Positions 8,371-17,727 are shown, counted from the stretch's first letter. The stretch is 64,000 bases of DNA from Vibrio diazotrophicus (GCF_038452265.1 NZ_CP151842.1:2418001-2482000); one strand, 5' to 3'. Notes: generated by a model not told the origin, from the sequence alone. A program made the numbers and translations.

Positions 8371-9684
8371 ATGAAACCCTACATCTCTACATTGTCACTA
8401 GCCATTGGCTGTATGCTGTCTGCCGGCAATGCTATCGCAAAAACGGAATTAAACATTCAACGTGTTTTTGGTGCCTGCGAAGCAGAATACGCAAAATCGG
8501 TGGATGTCAGTGCGGCAAATGGCGAATGTGGAATCATGACCACTTTGCTTAACAAGTTCGATGCGGAAAACCCAGATATCGACGTACGAGTCACAACTGT
8601 TGAATGGCCGGGATATGATCAGCTAACCGCACAAATGGCTTCTCGTACTCCACCTGATGTCGTGACTATGCATAACTCTGTAATTTCTGACTATCAGTCG
8701 CGTAACTTAATTGTGCCTATTGACGACTTCTTGAAAATGGAGAATGTCGATAAATCAATATTTACGCCAACAGCGACGGATGGCGTAACCCGTGAAGGCC
8801 AGTTTTATGGTCTACCAATCGACACATGGACCATGCTGTACCACGTAAACATGAAGCTGATGAAACAAGCCAATCTGGTTGATAGTGAAGGGAAACCCAT
8901 TATTCCTAACTCTCCTGAAGAGCTATTAGCTCAAGCAAGACAGTTTAAACAAGCAACAGGTAAACCTTATTTCATTCAGATCCTATCGAATGAAACGGCC
9001 TCTTATACGCGTCTTCTATACACTTACCTATTCCAACAAAACAGTGATTTCTTTGCTAACCCAGAAAAAATATCGCTACAAACACCTGAAGCAAAAAACA
9101 TCGTAAATCTATTTAAAACGATCTACGAAGAAGACTTAACAACCAAAAATATGGACTACCCTGCAACCGTTTCTGCATTTAGTAATGGTCAAGGCGGTAT
9201 ATTGTTGAATGGTAACTGGTTGTTAAGTGCTTACGACGAACAAGCCGCGCAGGCAGACAGTCCTTTTTACAACGCTTATGAAGCCGTGCCTTACCCATTT
9301 TTATACAAAGGAGCAAAAGCTCACTACGTAGATGGTCACTCATGGGTTGTACCAAGCAAACGTCGTGATGACGAAAAAGACGCTGCGATAGCCAAACTGT
9401 TTAAATTCTTCGCTGAAAATGACGGTCAGTGGGCACGAACAGGACATCTACCAAGCGTATCGAGTGTGCTAAAAGATGAGAAATTCTTGTCACTACCTCA
9501 CCGCTCAAACATTCTGTCCGTCACGCAAACAGGTCGTGGACTCCCAGCTGGCGTGCAACGTCAATGGGCGCTGCAAGACATTATTGGTGAAGAGTTAGCA
9601 GCAGCGATTATGGGTTCAAAAGACGTGGATGAAGCACTTGCTGATGCTGAAAGTCGCATCAATGACGTTTTAAGTAATTTGTAA
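8371..9684 (+). CDS. Periplasmic sugar-binding protein of the ABC importer
   Basis: Extracellular solute-binding protein family 1. A signal peptide covers about residues 1-23 (MKPYISTLSLAIGCMLSAG..) with a likely cleavage after AIA. The mature protein shows the family features PPDVVTMHNS (near 90) and GQGGILLNGNWLLSAY (near 275), where Trp and Tyr typically stack on sugar rings. Its 437 residues are usual for CUT1 oligosaccharide binders. It has its own Shine-Dalgarno (AATAAGG) after a 138-bp untranslated gap, so separate processing or a second promoter is possible. The substrate is unknown; the neighbouring GH43 enzyme suggests a pentose-containing oligosaccharide (inference). Confidence 0.92.
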   Translation: MKPYISTLSLAIGCMLSAGNAIAKTELNIQRVFGACEAEYAKSVDVSAANGECGIMTTLLNKFDAENPDIDVRVTTVEWPGYDQLTAQMASRTPPDVVTMHNSVISDYQSRNLIVPIDDFLKMENVDKSIFTPTATDGVTREGQFYGLPIDTWTMLYHVNMKLMKQANLVDSEGKPIIPNSPEELLAQARQFKQATGKPYFIQILSNETASYTRLLYTYLFQQNSDFFANPEKISLQTPEAKNIVNLFKTIYEEDLTTKNMDYPATVSAFSNGQGGILLNGNWLLSAYDEQAAQADSPFYNAYEAVPYPFLYKGAKAHYVDGHSWVVPSKRRDDEKDAAIAKLFKFFAENDGQWARTGHLPSVSSVLKDEKFLSLPHRSNILSVTQTGRGLPAGVQRQWALQDIIGEELAAAIMGSKDVDEALADAESRINDVLSNL

Positions 9685-9787
9685 TTACCAACGTCACAAC
9701 CATGCATCTTTGAAGTTGAGGGACTTTTTCGTCAATGGAAATACCTCAACTCCAAAGAACACAAGTATTACTAGAAGAAGCAGAGCT

Positions 9788-10786
9788 ATGCGAAAGAAAA
9801 AAAAGGTCACCATGTTAGATATCGCCACCGCAGTGGGCGTATCACAACCGACGGTTTCCGTTATTTTGAACGGTTCAGACAACGTAAAAGTATCTGAAGA
9901 AACCCGAGAAAAAGTGCTCAGTAAAGCAAGAGAACTGAACTATAAGTTCAAATCCAATGTATTACACACTCAATCTCACCGTCGCATAGCACTACTAATC
10001 AACAGCATGAACATGCACGATCCGTTTATTAACGCGATCACTGCCGCTAAAGTTCGCGCTTGGGAACTGGATACCATTCTTACGGTGTTCGACTATGAAG
10101 ACAATGATGAGCTCAAAAACAGCATGTTGTCCTTAATCAACAATAGCGGTTATGACGCTCTGATTGTTGCTTCAAACACACCAGCTCAAATTGAATCAAC
10201 CATCAGTAGTCAGTTACCAATGCTGTTTCTAAACTGCACGAATCCCCTTTATGTTCAAGACGTTCCGAGTGTTTTGACTTCGGACTTTCTAGGTGGTTAT
10301 CGCGCTGCCGAGTACCTCGTCAATAAAGGATACAAAGATATCGCCATGATTACCGGTGAAAGCTGGTCAGATTCATCGATCCAACGTTTGCGAGGTTTCC
10401 GTCAAGCGCTGACCAACGTTGATATCTTGGTAAATGACAACTGGATAAAAGCGGGTAACTGGTCAGTTAAACAAAGTTATCTAGAAACGGAAAACTTACT
10501 TTCACAAGCTAACCGACCTCGCGCCATATTTTGTGCCAGTGATTTAATGGCGATTGGTGTGTATCAGGCACTTGCACATCACAACCTTCGCATTCCTGAG
10601 GATGTCGCGGTTATTGGATACGATAACCAGCTCTTGGCGAGTGAACTCACCCCTTCTCTCACCTCTGTTGATTTGCCTTATGACGAAATGGGACGAATTG
10701 CGGTAGAGACACTGCTTTCATCAACACCACCAGAAGTCATGATGATGAAAGTTGAGGGTGATTTAATTCCCCGAGAGTCGGCATAA
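9788..10786 (+). CDS. LacI-family transcriptional regulator
   Basis: DNA-binding regulator with an N-terminal LacI helix-turn-helix (VTMLDIATAVGVSQPTVS, residues 7-24) and a periplasmic-binding-protein-like effector domain (about 60-330, ending in DLIPRESA). The frame is open back to a TTG at 9710, but that would put 26 extra residues before the HTH. The ATG at 9788 has GAAG upstream and gives 332 residues, the family norm. It lies between the binding-protein and glycosidase genes on the same strand and is presumably the local repressor responding to the imported sugar or its product. Confidence 0.93.
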   Translation: MRKKKKVTMLDIATAVGVSQPTVSVILNGSDNVKVSEETREKVLSKARELNYKFKSNVLHTQSHRRIALLINSMNMHDPFINAITAAKVRAWELDTILTVFDYEDNDELKNSMLSLINNSGYDALIVASNTPAQIESTISSQLPMLFLNCTNPLYVQDVPSVLTSDFLGGYRAAEYLVNKGYKDIAMITGESWSDSSIQRLRGFRQALTNVDILVNDNWIKAGNWSVKQSYLETENLLSQANRPRAIFCASDLMAIGVYQALAHHNLRIPEDVAVIGYDNQLLASELTPSLTSVDLPYDEMGRIAVETLLSSTPPEVMMMKVEGDLIPRESA

Positions 10787-10825
10787 GCATTAATAAGATT
10801 ACTGGGGCTGCCCCCACGTTGTATT

Positions 10826-10841
10826 GCCATGATTTCATGGC
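10826..10841 (+). promoter_or_regulatory. Perfect palindrome in the GH43 gene leader
   Basis: GCCATGA-TT-TCATGGC, immediately upstream of the AGGAG ribosome site of the glycosidase, and preceded by a GC-rich mini-hairpin TGGGG / CCCCA. It could be an operator for the adjacent LacI-type regulator or an mRNA hairpin. Confidence 0.35.
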
Positions 10842-10852
10842 TAGGAGCCATA

Positions 10853-11815
10853 ATGATTATTAAAAACCCACTGGTTGAGCAAAGAGCCGACCCGTTCGTC
10901 TATCTGCACAACGACGGTTATTACTACTTCACTGCTTCGGTGCCAGAATATAACCGGCTGGAGCTTCGTCGAGCTGAACACATTCATCAATTGGCTACAA
11001 CGACGGAAATCGTTGACGTGTGGCATAAACCAGACACTGGCGCTTACTCTGATCTGATATGGGCACCTGAAATCCACTACATTGACGGTACATGGGCGAT
11101 TTACTTTGCTGCCGCACCCAATCGTGAAATCGTCAACAATGCGTTTCAGCATCGTATGTATGCCATCACCACACAAAGTGACAATCCTTTAACAGGTGAA
11201 TGGAGCGAACCAACTCAAGTAGATAGTGGTCTTTCCACTTTCTGTTTAGATGCAACTTGCTACAAACACAATGACCAGTGGTACTACATTTGGGCTCAAA
11301 AAGACGCCGTGATTCCGGGCAACTCTTGTCTGTATATCGCGACGATGGATTCACCGACCACACTTTCAAGTGCTCCAGTACTGCTGACTAAACCAGAATT
11401 TGATTGGGAAATTCGCGGTTTCTTAGTTAACGAAGGCCCAGCGATTTTGCACCGCCATGGAAAAATTCATCTCACTTATTCCGCAAGTGCAACCGATGAA
11501 CGTTACTGCATGGGTGTGCTTTCGATTGATGAGAATGCGGATTTGATGAACGCCTCAAACTGGACTAAATATCCAAACCCAATATTTGAAACGGCAGAGG
11601 AAAAAAACATCTTTGGACCGGGTCATAACAGCTTCACCACCAGTAAAGACGGCAGCAAAGATTACATGATTTACCATGCTCGTAATTACAAAGGTATCGA
11701 AGGCGACCCGCTGTGGGACCCAAACCGTCACGCATGCGTGCAGCCAATTGAGTGGTCGGAAGATGGTTTGCCTATTTGGGGCACACCACAGAAAGAAATT
11801 GAATGGGTTGAATAA
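10853..11815 (+). CDS. Glycoside hydrolase family 43 protein (arabinofuranosidase/xylosidase-like)
   Basis: Five-bladed beta-propeller glycosidase. The three GH43 carboxylates are recognisable: catalytic base Asp13 in RADPF, pKa modulator Asp133 in LDAT, and proton donor Glu194 in VNEGPA. DLIWAPEIHY is the typical blade motif. There is no signal peptide, so it should act in the cytoplasm on sugars brought in by the upstream ABC system. The start was set at 10853 because AGGAG sits 5 nt upstream; an ATG at 10829 falls inside the palindrome. The 320-residue length is normal. Substrate (arabinan, xylan or other) cannot be told from sequence. Confidence 0.9.
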   Translation: MIIKNPLVEQRADPFVYLHNDGYYYFTASVPEYNRLELRRAEHIHQLATTTEIVDVWHKPDTGAYSDLIWAPEIHYIDGTWAIYFAAAPNREIVNNAFQHRMYAITTQSDNPLTGEWSEPTQVDSGLSTFCLDATCYKHNDQWYYIWAQKDAVIPGNSCLYIATMDSPTTLSSAPVLLTKPEFDWEIRGFLVNEGPAILHRHGKIHLTYSASATDERYCMGVLSIDENADLMNASNWTKYPNPIFETAEEKNIFGPGHNSFTTSKDGSKDYMIYHARNYKGIEGDPLWDPNRHACVQPIEWSEDGLPIWGTPQKEIEWVE

Positions 11816-11834
11816 CCTTACCAACCAATAAATA

Positions 11835-11866
11835 AAAGGGAGTCGTTGTAAAACGACTCCCTTTTT
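11835..11866. terminator. Bidirectional terminator between GH43 gene and asd
   Basis: Strong hairpin AAAGGGAGTCGTT / AACGACTCCCTTT with loop GTAA, followed by TT on the plus strand and preceded by AATAAA on the other side; it lies between converging genes. Confidence 0.9.
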
Positions 11867-11919
11867 ACATCAGTTAGCTGATAAGTTTGTGTTCAATACA
11901 GACTTGTCAAAAAGCCAAT

Positions 11920-12933
11920 TTAGAAGTAATCGCGAACCAATACTTCTGCAATTTGCACTGCGTTTGTTGCTGCGCCTTTACGTACGTTATCAGCAACAAC
12001 CCATAGGTTGATACCACTGTGGTGACTGATGTCGTTACGGATACGACCGACCAACACGTCATCAATACCACCAGCGTCACGAACTTGAGTCGGGAAGTCA
12101 TTCCCTTCAAATACACGAACACCTTCAGTTTGTTTCAAAAGCTCAATCACTTGGCTTGCATCAATCGGTGAACTGGTTTCAATATGAACAGCTTCTGCAT
12201 GACCGTAGAACACAGGCACACGAACACAAGTCGGGTTAACCATGATTGAAGGATCGTTGAAGATTTTTTGGGTTTCCCACACCATCTTCATCTCTTCTTT
12301 GGTGTAACCGTTATCCATAAATACGTCGATTTGCGGAATACAGTTAAACGCGATTTGTTGGCTGAATGCATTGTTATCAGCTGGTACACCATTAAGAAGT
12401 TTTGCCGTTTGACCTGCAAGCTCATCAATACCCGCTTTACCTGCACCCGAAACCGACTGATAAGTAGAAACGTTGATGCGCTCGATACCGACAGCATCAT
12501 AAATCGGTTTTAATGCCACCAGCATCTGAATGGTTGAACAGTTCGGGTTAGCAATGATATTGCGGTTGCGGAACTCAGCAATCGCTTCAGGGTTAACCTC
12601 AGGCACAACCAGCGGCACATCGTAGTCGTAACGGAATTGTGAGGTATTATCGATAACCACCACACCAGCATCCGCAGCAATCGGTGCCCATTTTGCAGAT
12701 AGGTCACCACCTGCCGAGAACAGCGCAATATGTGCTTGGGACCAATCGAAGTTTTCTACGTTCTGAACCTCAATCGTTTTACCGTTAAAACGGTAAGTTT
12801 TGCCTTCGCTACGCTCACTCGCCAACAAGAACAGTTCATCAACTGGAAACTTACGCTCCTTGAGAACTTCTAACATTGTTTCACCGACTGCGCCTGTTGC
12901 GCCGAAGATTGCTACATTAAATTGCTGGCTCAT
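11920..12933 (-). CDS. asd: Aspartate-semialdehyde dehydrogenase, second-isozyme type
   Basis: Reduces aspartyl phosphate to aspartate semialdehyde for lysine/DAP, threonine and methionine synthesis. NADP loop GATGAVG is at 11-17. The active residues Cys132 (NPNCST), Gln159 (TYQSVSGAG) and His245 (GHAEAVH) are all kept, so it should be active, unlike the enterobacterial Usg paralogue that sits beside pdxB. At 337 residues it resembles the shorter second ASADH isozyme known from V. cholerae rather than the 367-residue E. coli enzyme. Its start overlaps the 3' end of pdxB by 17 nt. Confidence 0.93.
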   Translation of the reverse strand: MSQQFNVAIFGATGAVGETMLEVLKERKFPVDELFLLASERSEGKTYRFNGKTIEVQNVENFDWSQAHIALFSAGGDLSAKWAPIAADAGVVVIDNTSQFRYDYDVPLVVPEVNPEAIAEFRNRNIIANPNCSTIQMLVALKPIYDAVGIERINVSTYQSVSGAGKAGIDELAGQTAKLLNGVPADNNAFSQQIAFNCIPQIDVFMDNGYTKEEMKMVWETQKIFNDPSIMVNPTCVRVPVFYGHAEAVHIETSSPIDASQVIELLKQTEGVRVFEGNDFPTQVRDAGGIDDVLVGRIRNDISHHSGINLWVVADNVRKGAATNAVQIAEVLVRDYF

Positions 12934-14062
12934 TGGTTACCTCAATTCTAAAACCTAATTTCTCTAGCGGTGCTAAGTTGGACAGCTCATCACCAACAAG
13001 CGTGATCGCGCTGTATTCGCGTCTGTCCCAATAATTCTTACGCATTAAGTCAAACGCACCCGGTTGACCGATTTCACGACGAAACTGCGCATCGTCTTTT
13101 CTTACATCGTAGACGAGTTGAATCAAATTAAATAATGTTGCTTCATCCCAAGCGCGCTCCAGTATGACTTTAGGAATAGGTGCGATTGGCAATAAAGTTG
13201 AAGGGTTAGCAAAAGCGCTTGATTCGATATACTCACAATAACTATTAAAAATCATTGTTGTTCCGCGCGCTTTACCTTCTAAGCCATAGCCCGCTACGTG
13301 TGGCGTAGCAAACGCTAGCAGTGGCAACAGATCCATATCCACTTGTGGTTCAAACTCAAACACGTCTAGAGCTGCAATAAAGCCGTCTTGCTTTTGCAAA
13401 CGAGCTTTCAGCGCTGCGTTATCGACGATTGGACCACGAGCAGCGTTAATCAGAATTTGATCGCTTCTCAGGCTCTCAAGTACTTGTTCGTTAATCAGAT
13501 GATGAGTCGGCCATTCGCCGTCAGTAGTGATTGGTGTATGCAGCGTGATGACATCTGCTTTACTTAATAACTCATCAAGCGGCGTAAACTCGCGAGAGTC
13601 TCCTTCTGCCTGCTTCGGTGGATCGTTCAGCAGAACGTTAATACCCATCCCAGTTAAGCATTCAGAGAGGTAAGTACCCACTTGCCCTGCACCAATAATA
13701 CCAACTGTCTTTTCAAAAATTGAAAAGCCATGTTGCTGCGACAAGACCATCAAGACACTCACTACGTATTCAGCAACGCCAACCTTGTTACAACCCGGTG
13801 CAGCGGTAAAGAAAATACCACGTTGCTCAAGTAACGCTTGATCGACATGGTCCATACCAGCTGTTGCCGTACCTACAAATCGTAGTTTATTAGCTTTACT
13901 CAATAGCGCTTCATCAACTTTAGTTACTGAGCGAATCATCAGCGCATCTACATCGACTAAATCGTCGGCAGTTAGAGTACGACCGGGTTTAAGGATCACT
14001 TCGCCCAATTGGCTGAATAGCTCTTCAGCGTAAGGCATATTTTCATCGATTAAGATTTTCAT
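12917..14062 (-). CDS. pdxB: Erythronate-4-phosphate dehydrogenase PdxB
   Basis: Second step of the DXP-dependent vitamin B6 pathway, oxidising 4-phosphoerythronate. The D-2-hydroxyacid dehydrogenase fold is clear: NAD-binding GIIGAGQVGTYLSECL near residue 118, the NAAR GPIVD segment, and a C-terminal PdxB dimerisation domain. The ATG at 14062 (MKILIDENMPYAEELF) gives the usual 381 residues. An open extension to 14251 runs through a terminator hairpin and is not coding. It overlaps asd by 17 nt, so the two are probably co-translated. Confidence 0.96.
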   Translation of the reverse strand: MKILIDENMPYAEELFSQLGEVILKPGRTLTADDLVDVDALMIRSVTKVDEALLSKANKLRFVGTATAGMDHVDQALLEQRGIFFTAAPGCNKVGVAEYVVSVLMVLSQQHGFSIFEKTVGIIGAGQVGTYLSECLTGMGINVLLNDPPKQAEGDSREFTPLDELLSKADVITLHTPITTDGEWPTHHLINEQVLESLRSDQILINAARGPIVDNAALKARLQKQDGFIAALDVFEFEPQVDMDLLPLLAFATPHVAGYGLEGKARGTTMIFNSYCEYIESSAFANPSTLLPIAPIPKVILERAWDEATLFNLIQLVYDVRKDDAQFRREIGQPGAFDLMRKNYWDRREYSAITLVGDELSNLAPLEKLGFRIEVTNEPAI

Positions 14063-14167
14063 TGCAGAATTTAACCCTGATTTTAACCATAGGGGGCCTG
14101 TTTCCCTTCTATAGCAGGCATTGTGCAAAAAAGAGCGGAAGGTGTCGAGGATAATAGGCTTAAGCCC

Positions 14168-14206
14168 CAAAAATAAAAATACCCAGTGGCAATAATAGCC
14201 ACTGGG
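14168..14206 (-). terminator. Rho-independent terminator downstream of fabB
   Basis: CCCAGTGGC / GCCACTGGG hairpin (14182-14206) followed in the minus direction by TATTTTTATTTTTGG. It lies between fabB and pdxB, which suggests separate transcripts. Confidence 0.8.
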
Positions 14207-14298
14207 CAATATCCAGAACAAAAGGATCTCGTCCCGCTCTCCATGGGACAAAGTCAGCGTCTGTTTGATCAGTCAAACTGATCGGTTCTGGAAACCAA

Positions 14299-14336
14299 AA
14301 TACCAATCTAAGTAAGTCGTTACTCCAATTGGTATT
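14299..14336 (-). repeat. Short palindromic intergenic element after fabB
   Basis: Perfect 9-bp arms AATACCAAT / ATTGGTATT enclosing TAAGTAAGTCG-like sequence, 17 nt past the fabB stop and followed by TTTGGTTT. AATACCAAT palindromes of this type recur between genes in Vibrio genomes as I remember them; copy number cannot be checked here. Confidence 0.45.
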
Positions 14337-14353
14337 ACCTTACGGTAGGTCTC

Positions 14354-15565
14354 TTAAGCTTCGTACTTCTTGATTACTAGAGTGGCGTTAGTGCCACCGA
14401 ATCCAAAGCTGTTTGACATAACTGTTGTTAGCTCTTGCTCACGCATTTCACTTACAATATCCAGACCAGCAGCTGCTTCGTCTAGGTTATCGATGTTAAT
14501 GCTCGGCGCGATGAAGCCGTGGTGTAGCATTAGAGTTGAGTAAATCGCTTCGTGTACACCCGCTGCACCTAGAGCATGACCTGTCATTGCTTTCGTTGCA
14601 GAAATTGCTGGGCTGTTGCCGCCGAACACTTCTTGGATAGCACCAAGTTCTTTCACGTCACCAACAGGTGTTGATGTACCGTGAGTGTTCACGTAATCCA
14701 CTTTGTCGATGCCTTGCATTGCCATCTTCATACAACGTACAGCACCTTCACCTGATGGCGCAACCATGTCATAGCCGTCAGAAGTCGCACCGTAACCTAC
14801 GATCTCGCCGTAGATTTTCGCGCCACGAGCAAGAGCATGCTCAAGTTCTTCGATAACAACCATACCGCCGCCACCAGAGATAACGAAACCGTCGCGGTCT
14901 GCGTCATAAGTGCGAGACGCTTTGTCTGGTGAATCATTGTATTTAGTAGATAGTGCGCCCATTGCATCGAACATCATAGTCAATGACCAGTCTAGCTCTT
15001 CACCACCACCTGCAAATACGATGTCTTGTTTGCCTAGTTGGATAAGCTCCATAGCGTGACCAATACAGTGTGCCGAAGTTGCACATGCAGAACTGATTGA
15101 GTAGTTCACACCACGGATTTTGAATGGCGTTGCCAAACATGCAGAAACCGTTGAAGACATTGTGCGCGGTACCATGTATGGACCAATACGCTTCACGCCT
15201 TTCTCACGTAGAGTATCAACAGCGATCACTTGGTTCAGTGATGATGCACCACCAGAACCTGCAACGATACCTGTACGATCATTAGAAACTTGTTCAGGAG
15301 CAAGACCCGCATCAGCGATTGCTTGTTCCATTGATAGGTAAGCAAATGCCGCCGCATCACCCATAAAGCGCATCTGTTTGCGATCGATATGGTCAGCAGG
15401 GTTCATCTTCAAGTTACCCCAAACTTGTGAGCGAAGACCTTGCTCTTTAAATTGCTCAGAGCCTGTGATGCCTGATTTGCCAGCTTTAAGAGACGATAAA
15501 ACTTCTTCGACGTTGTTACCGATACTTGAAACAATACCCATACCGGTGATTACGACTCGTTTCAT
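14354..15565 (-). CDS. fabB: 3-oxoacyl-ACP synthase I (FabB)
   Basis: Condensing enzyme of type II fatty-acid synthesis, needed for unsaturated fatty acids in this bacterial group. The Cys-His-His triad is visible: Cys161 in SSACATSAH, His294 in NTHGTSTPVGD, His329 in TGHALGAAG. Its 403 residues match E. coli FabB (406). The C-terminal NSFGFGGTNA motif is present. It is divergent from mnmC, the same neighbourhood as in E. coli. Confidence 0.97.
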   Translation of the reverse strand: MKRVVITGMGIVSSIGNNVEEVLSSLKAGKSGITGSEQFKEQGLRSQVWGNLKMNPADHIDRKQMRFMGDAAAFAYLSMEQAIADAGLAPEQVSNDRTGIVAGSGGASSLNQVIAVDTLREKGVKRIGPYMVPRTMSSTVSACLATPFKIRGVNYSISSACATSAHCIGHAMELIQLGKQDIVFAGGGEELDWSLTMMFDAMGALSTKYNDSPDKASRTYDADRDGFVISGGGGMVVIEELEHALARGAKIYGEIVGYGATSDGYDMVAPSGEGAVRCMKMAMQGIDKVDYVNTHGTSTPVGDVKELGAIQEVFGGNSPAISATKAMTGHALGAAGVHEAIYSTLMLHHGFIAPSINIDNLDEAAAGLDIVSEMREQELTTVMSNSFGFGGTNATLVIKKYEA

Positions 15566-15691
15566 GTGACATTCCTATTATTCAATAATTCGTTAAATGA
15601 TAACGAAGATGGACTTCAAAAGTGGTCAGCTTTCCCATTAATCCGTACAATCTCGACAATATTTCGCCGAATTTGAAAGAATTTTCCTACT

Positions 15692-17710
15692 ATGACATCC
15701 ATTACTAACGCACAGCTTGGCTGGAATGATGCCGGAACGCCGGTTTCAGACCAGTTCGATGATGTTTATTTTTCAAACGTCAATGGACTGGAAGAAACTC
15801 GCTATGTGTTTCTAACACAAAATAATCTTCCTCAAAGATGGCAAGATTATGACCAAAAGCGTTTTGTCATTGCCGAAACAGGATTCGGTACTGGATTAAA
15901 CTTCCTCGCAGTTTGGCATTGGTTTGAGAAGTTTAGACAGCAAAACCCCGAAGCGATACTACAATCGTTACATTTCATCAGTTTTGAGAAGTTCCCGCTA
16001 AGTAAGGCTGACTTAATTAAAGCGCATGAATCTTGGCCTGAACTGGCTGATTACGCACAACAACTCCATGAATTCTATCCGATTGCCGTTCCTGAATGTC
16101 ACCGTATTGTCTTAGCCGATGGTGCAATTACTCTCGATTTGTGGTTTGGTGACATTAAAGACTGTATGCCAAAAGTGCCAACTCTCAAGCAAGGCATTGT
16201 TGATGCTTGGTTTTTAGACGGCTTCGCACCAAGCAAAAACCCTGAAATGTGGAACCAAGAGCTGTTCAATGGCATGGCAAAACTGGCTAAACAAGATTGT
16301 ACCTGCGCAACTTTCACGGCGGCGGGTTTCGTGCGTAGAGGTTTAATCGAAGCAGGCTTTGATATGAAGAAAGTCAAAGGCTTCGGTACTAAGCGAGAAA
16401 TGATTGCCGGTAAGCTTAAAGATAAAGCGGCGTACAGCAACATTAAACCTTGGTTCCATGTTGAAGCGACTGACAATCTGCATGACGTTGCGATTATTGG
16501 TGGTGGTATTGCCAGTGCTGCTCTTGCAAAAACACTCACAGCAAGAGGTATATCGGTCTCTATGTATTGCAAAGATGAAGCCCCTGCGGAAGGCGCGTCG
16601 GGCAATCGTCAGGGTGCAGTATATCCTCTGCTTAATAGCGAACACTCTGGCGTATCACGTGTGTTTGCTCCAGCCTTTTTATTTGCTCGCCAATTTATCG
16701 ACCAAGCGGCAAAGACCGTTTCGTTTGACCATGACTGGTGTGGCGTGACTCAGCTAATGTGGGATGACAAATCGACCAAGAAACTGGACACCATGTTGAA
16801 AGCGGATTTCTCGCCGGAATTGGTATCCAAACATAATGTTGATCAGACCAACCAAATGGTGAGATTGCCGGTAGATGTGGAAAGTCTCTCCTACCCTATG
16901 GGCGGCTGGCTGTCTCCTGCTCAGTTAACTCAAGGCTTAATTGCTGAGCTAGAGCAACAAGGTAAGCTAAAGGTTTACTACCAGCACCATGTTGATTCGC
17001 TCGACTGGCAAGAGGAAGAAAAACAGTGGCAACTGACCTGTGGAGAGAAAAAGCTCCACCATCAAGCGGTTGTTATTGCCACTGGGCATCTGTTTGATAG
17101 CCTGACGCAAACACAATTTGTCCCTCTCGGTAAAGTAAAAGGGCAAGTAAGTCATATCCCAACCAACCACGAATTGCAGCAATTAAACACTGTGCTCTGC
17201 TATGACGGTTATATGACGCCTTGTAACCCGAACAATCAACATCACTGTATCGGTGCCAGTTACGACCGTTCACACTTAGATCAAGAGTTTGATCCACAGG
17301 CTCAAGTTGAAAACGCTCAGCGCCTCAAAAACTGCTTACCTCAGCAAGCATGGCCAAACAGTGTCGATGTGAGCGAGAACCAATCTCGCCAAGGCATTCG
17401 CTGCGTGAGTCGCGATCACCTTCCGTTTGTGGGTAACGTTGGGAACTTTGAAGCAATTACAGAACAATACTCCGAACTAAACGGGATGAGCGAGAGCGAC
17501 GCTTCTGATATTGCCCAATATCCTCAGTTGTATTCATTACTTGGGTTGGGCTCGCGCGGTTTGAGTTCCGCGCCACTCATGGCTGAACTGCTCGCCTCAC
17601 AAATGAGTGGTGACCCGTTGCCTCTGCCTAACGATGTGCTTGAAACCCTTCATCCAAGCAGAATGTGGGTAAGAAAGCTGCGCAAAGGGAAAGCGTTAAC
17701 AGAGAAGTAA
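15692..17710 (+). CDS. mnmC: Bifunctional tRNA wobble-uridine modifier MnmC
   Basis: Makes mnm5s2U34 from cmnm5s2U34 in tRNAs. The N-terminal half (about 1-250) is the SAM-dependent MnmC2 methyltransferase, with FGTGLNFLAVWHW and WFLDGFAPSKNPEMW. The C-terminal half (about 265-670) is the FAD-dependent MnmC1 oxidoreductase, with the dinucleotide motif VAIIGGGIASAALA. Its 672 residues are the family length. It is divergent from fabB and ends at a bidirectional terminator. Confidence 0.97.
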   Translation: MTSITNAQLGWNDAGTPVSDQFDDVYFSNVNGLEETRYVFLTQNNLPQRWQDYDQKRFVIAETGFGTGLNFLAVWHWFEKFRQQNPEAILQSLHFISFEKFPLSKADLIKAHESWPELADYAQQLHEFYPIAVPECHRIVLADGAITLDLWFGDIKDCMPKVPTLKQGIVDAWFLDGFAPSKNPEMWNQELFNGMAKLAKQDCTCATFTAAGFVRRGLIEAGFDMKKVKGFGTKREMIAGKLKDKAAYSNIKPWFHVEATDNLHDVAIIGGGIASAALAKTLTARGISVSMYCKDEAPAEGASGNRQGAVYPLLNSEHSGVSRVFAPAFLFARQFIDQAAKTVSFDHDWCGVTQLMWDDKSTKKLDTMLKADFSPELVSKHNVDQTNQMVRLPVDVESLSYPMGGWLSPAQLTQGLIAELEQQGKLKVYYQHHVDSLDWQEEEKQWQLTCGEKKLHHQAVVIATGHLFDSLTQTQFVPLGKVKGQVSHIPTNHELQQLNTVLCYDGYMTPCNPNNQHHCIGASYDRSHLDQEFDPQAQVENAQRLKNCLPQQAWPNSVDVSENQSRQGIRCVSRDHLPFVGNVGNFEAITEQYSELNGMSESDASDIAQYPQLYSLLGLGSRGLSSAPLMAELLASQMSGDPLPLPNDVLETLHPSRMWVRKLRKGKALTEK

Positions 17711-17727
17711 ATCGGTTCTGCAAACAC

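Noticed and set aside
9710..9787. 26-residue N-terminal extension of the LacI-family regulator from a TTG
   Set aside because: LacI proteins begin directly with the HTH; ATG at 9788 has a ribosome site and gives the usual length.
12917..14251. Longer pdxB reading with 63 extra N-terminal residues
   Set aside because: The extension crosses a rho-independent terminator and a palindromic region; the ATG at 14062 gives the normal PdxB length and N-terminus.
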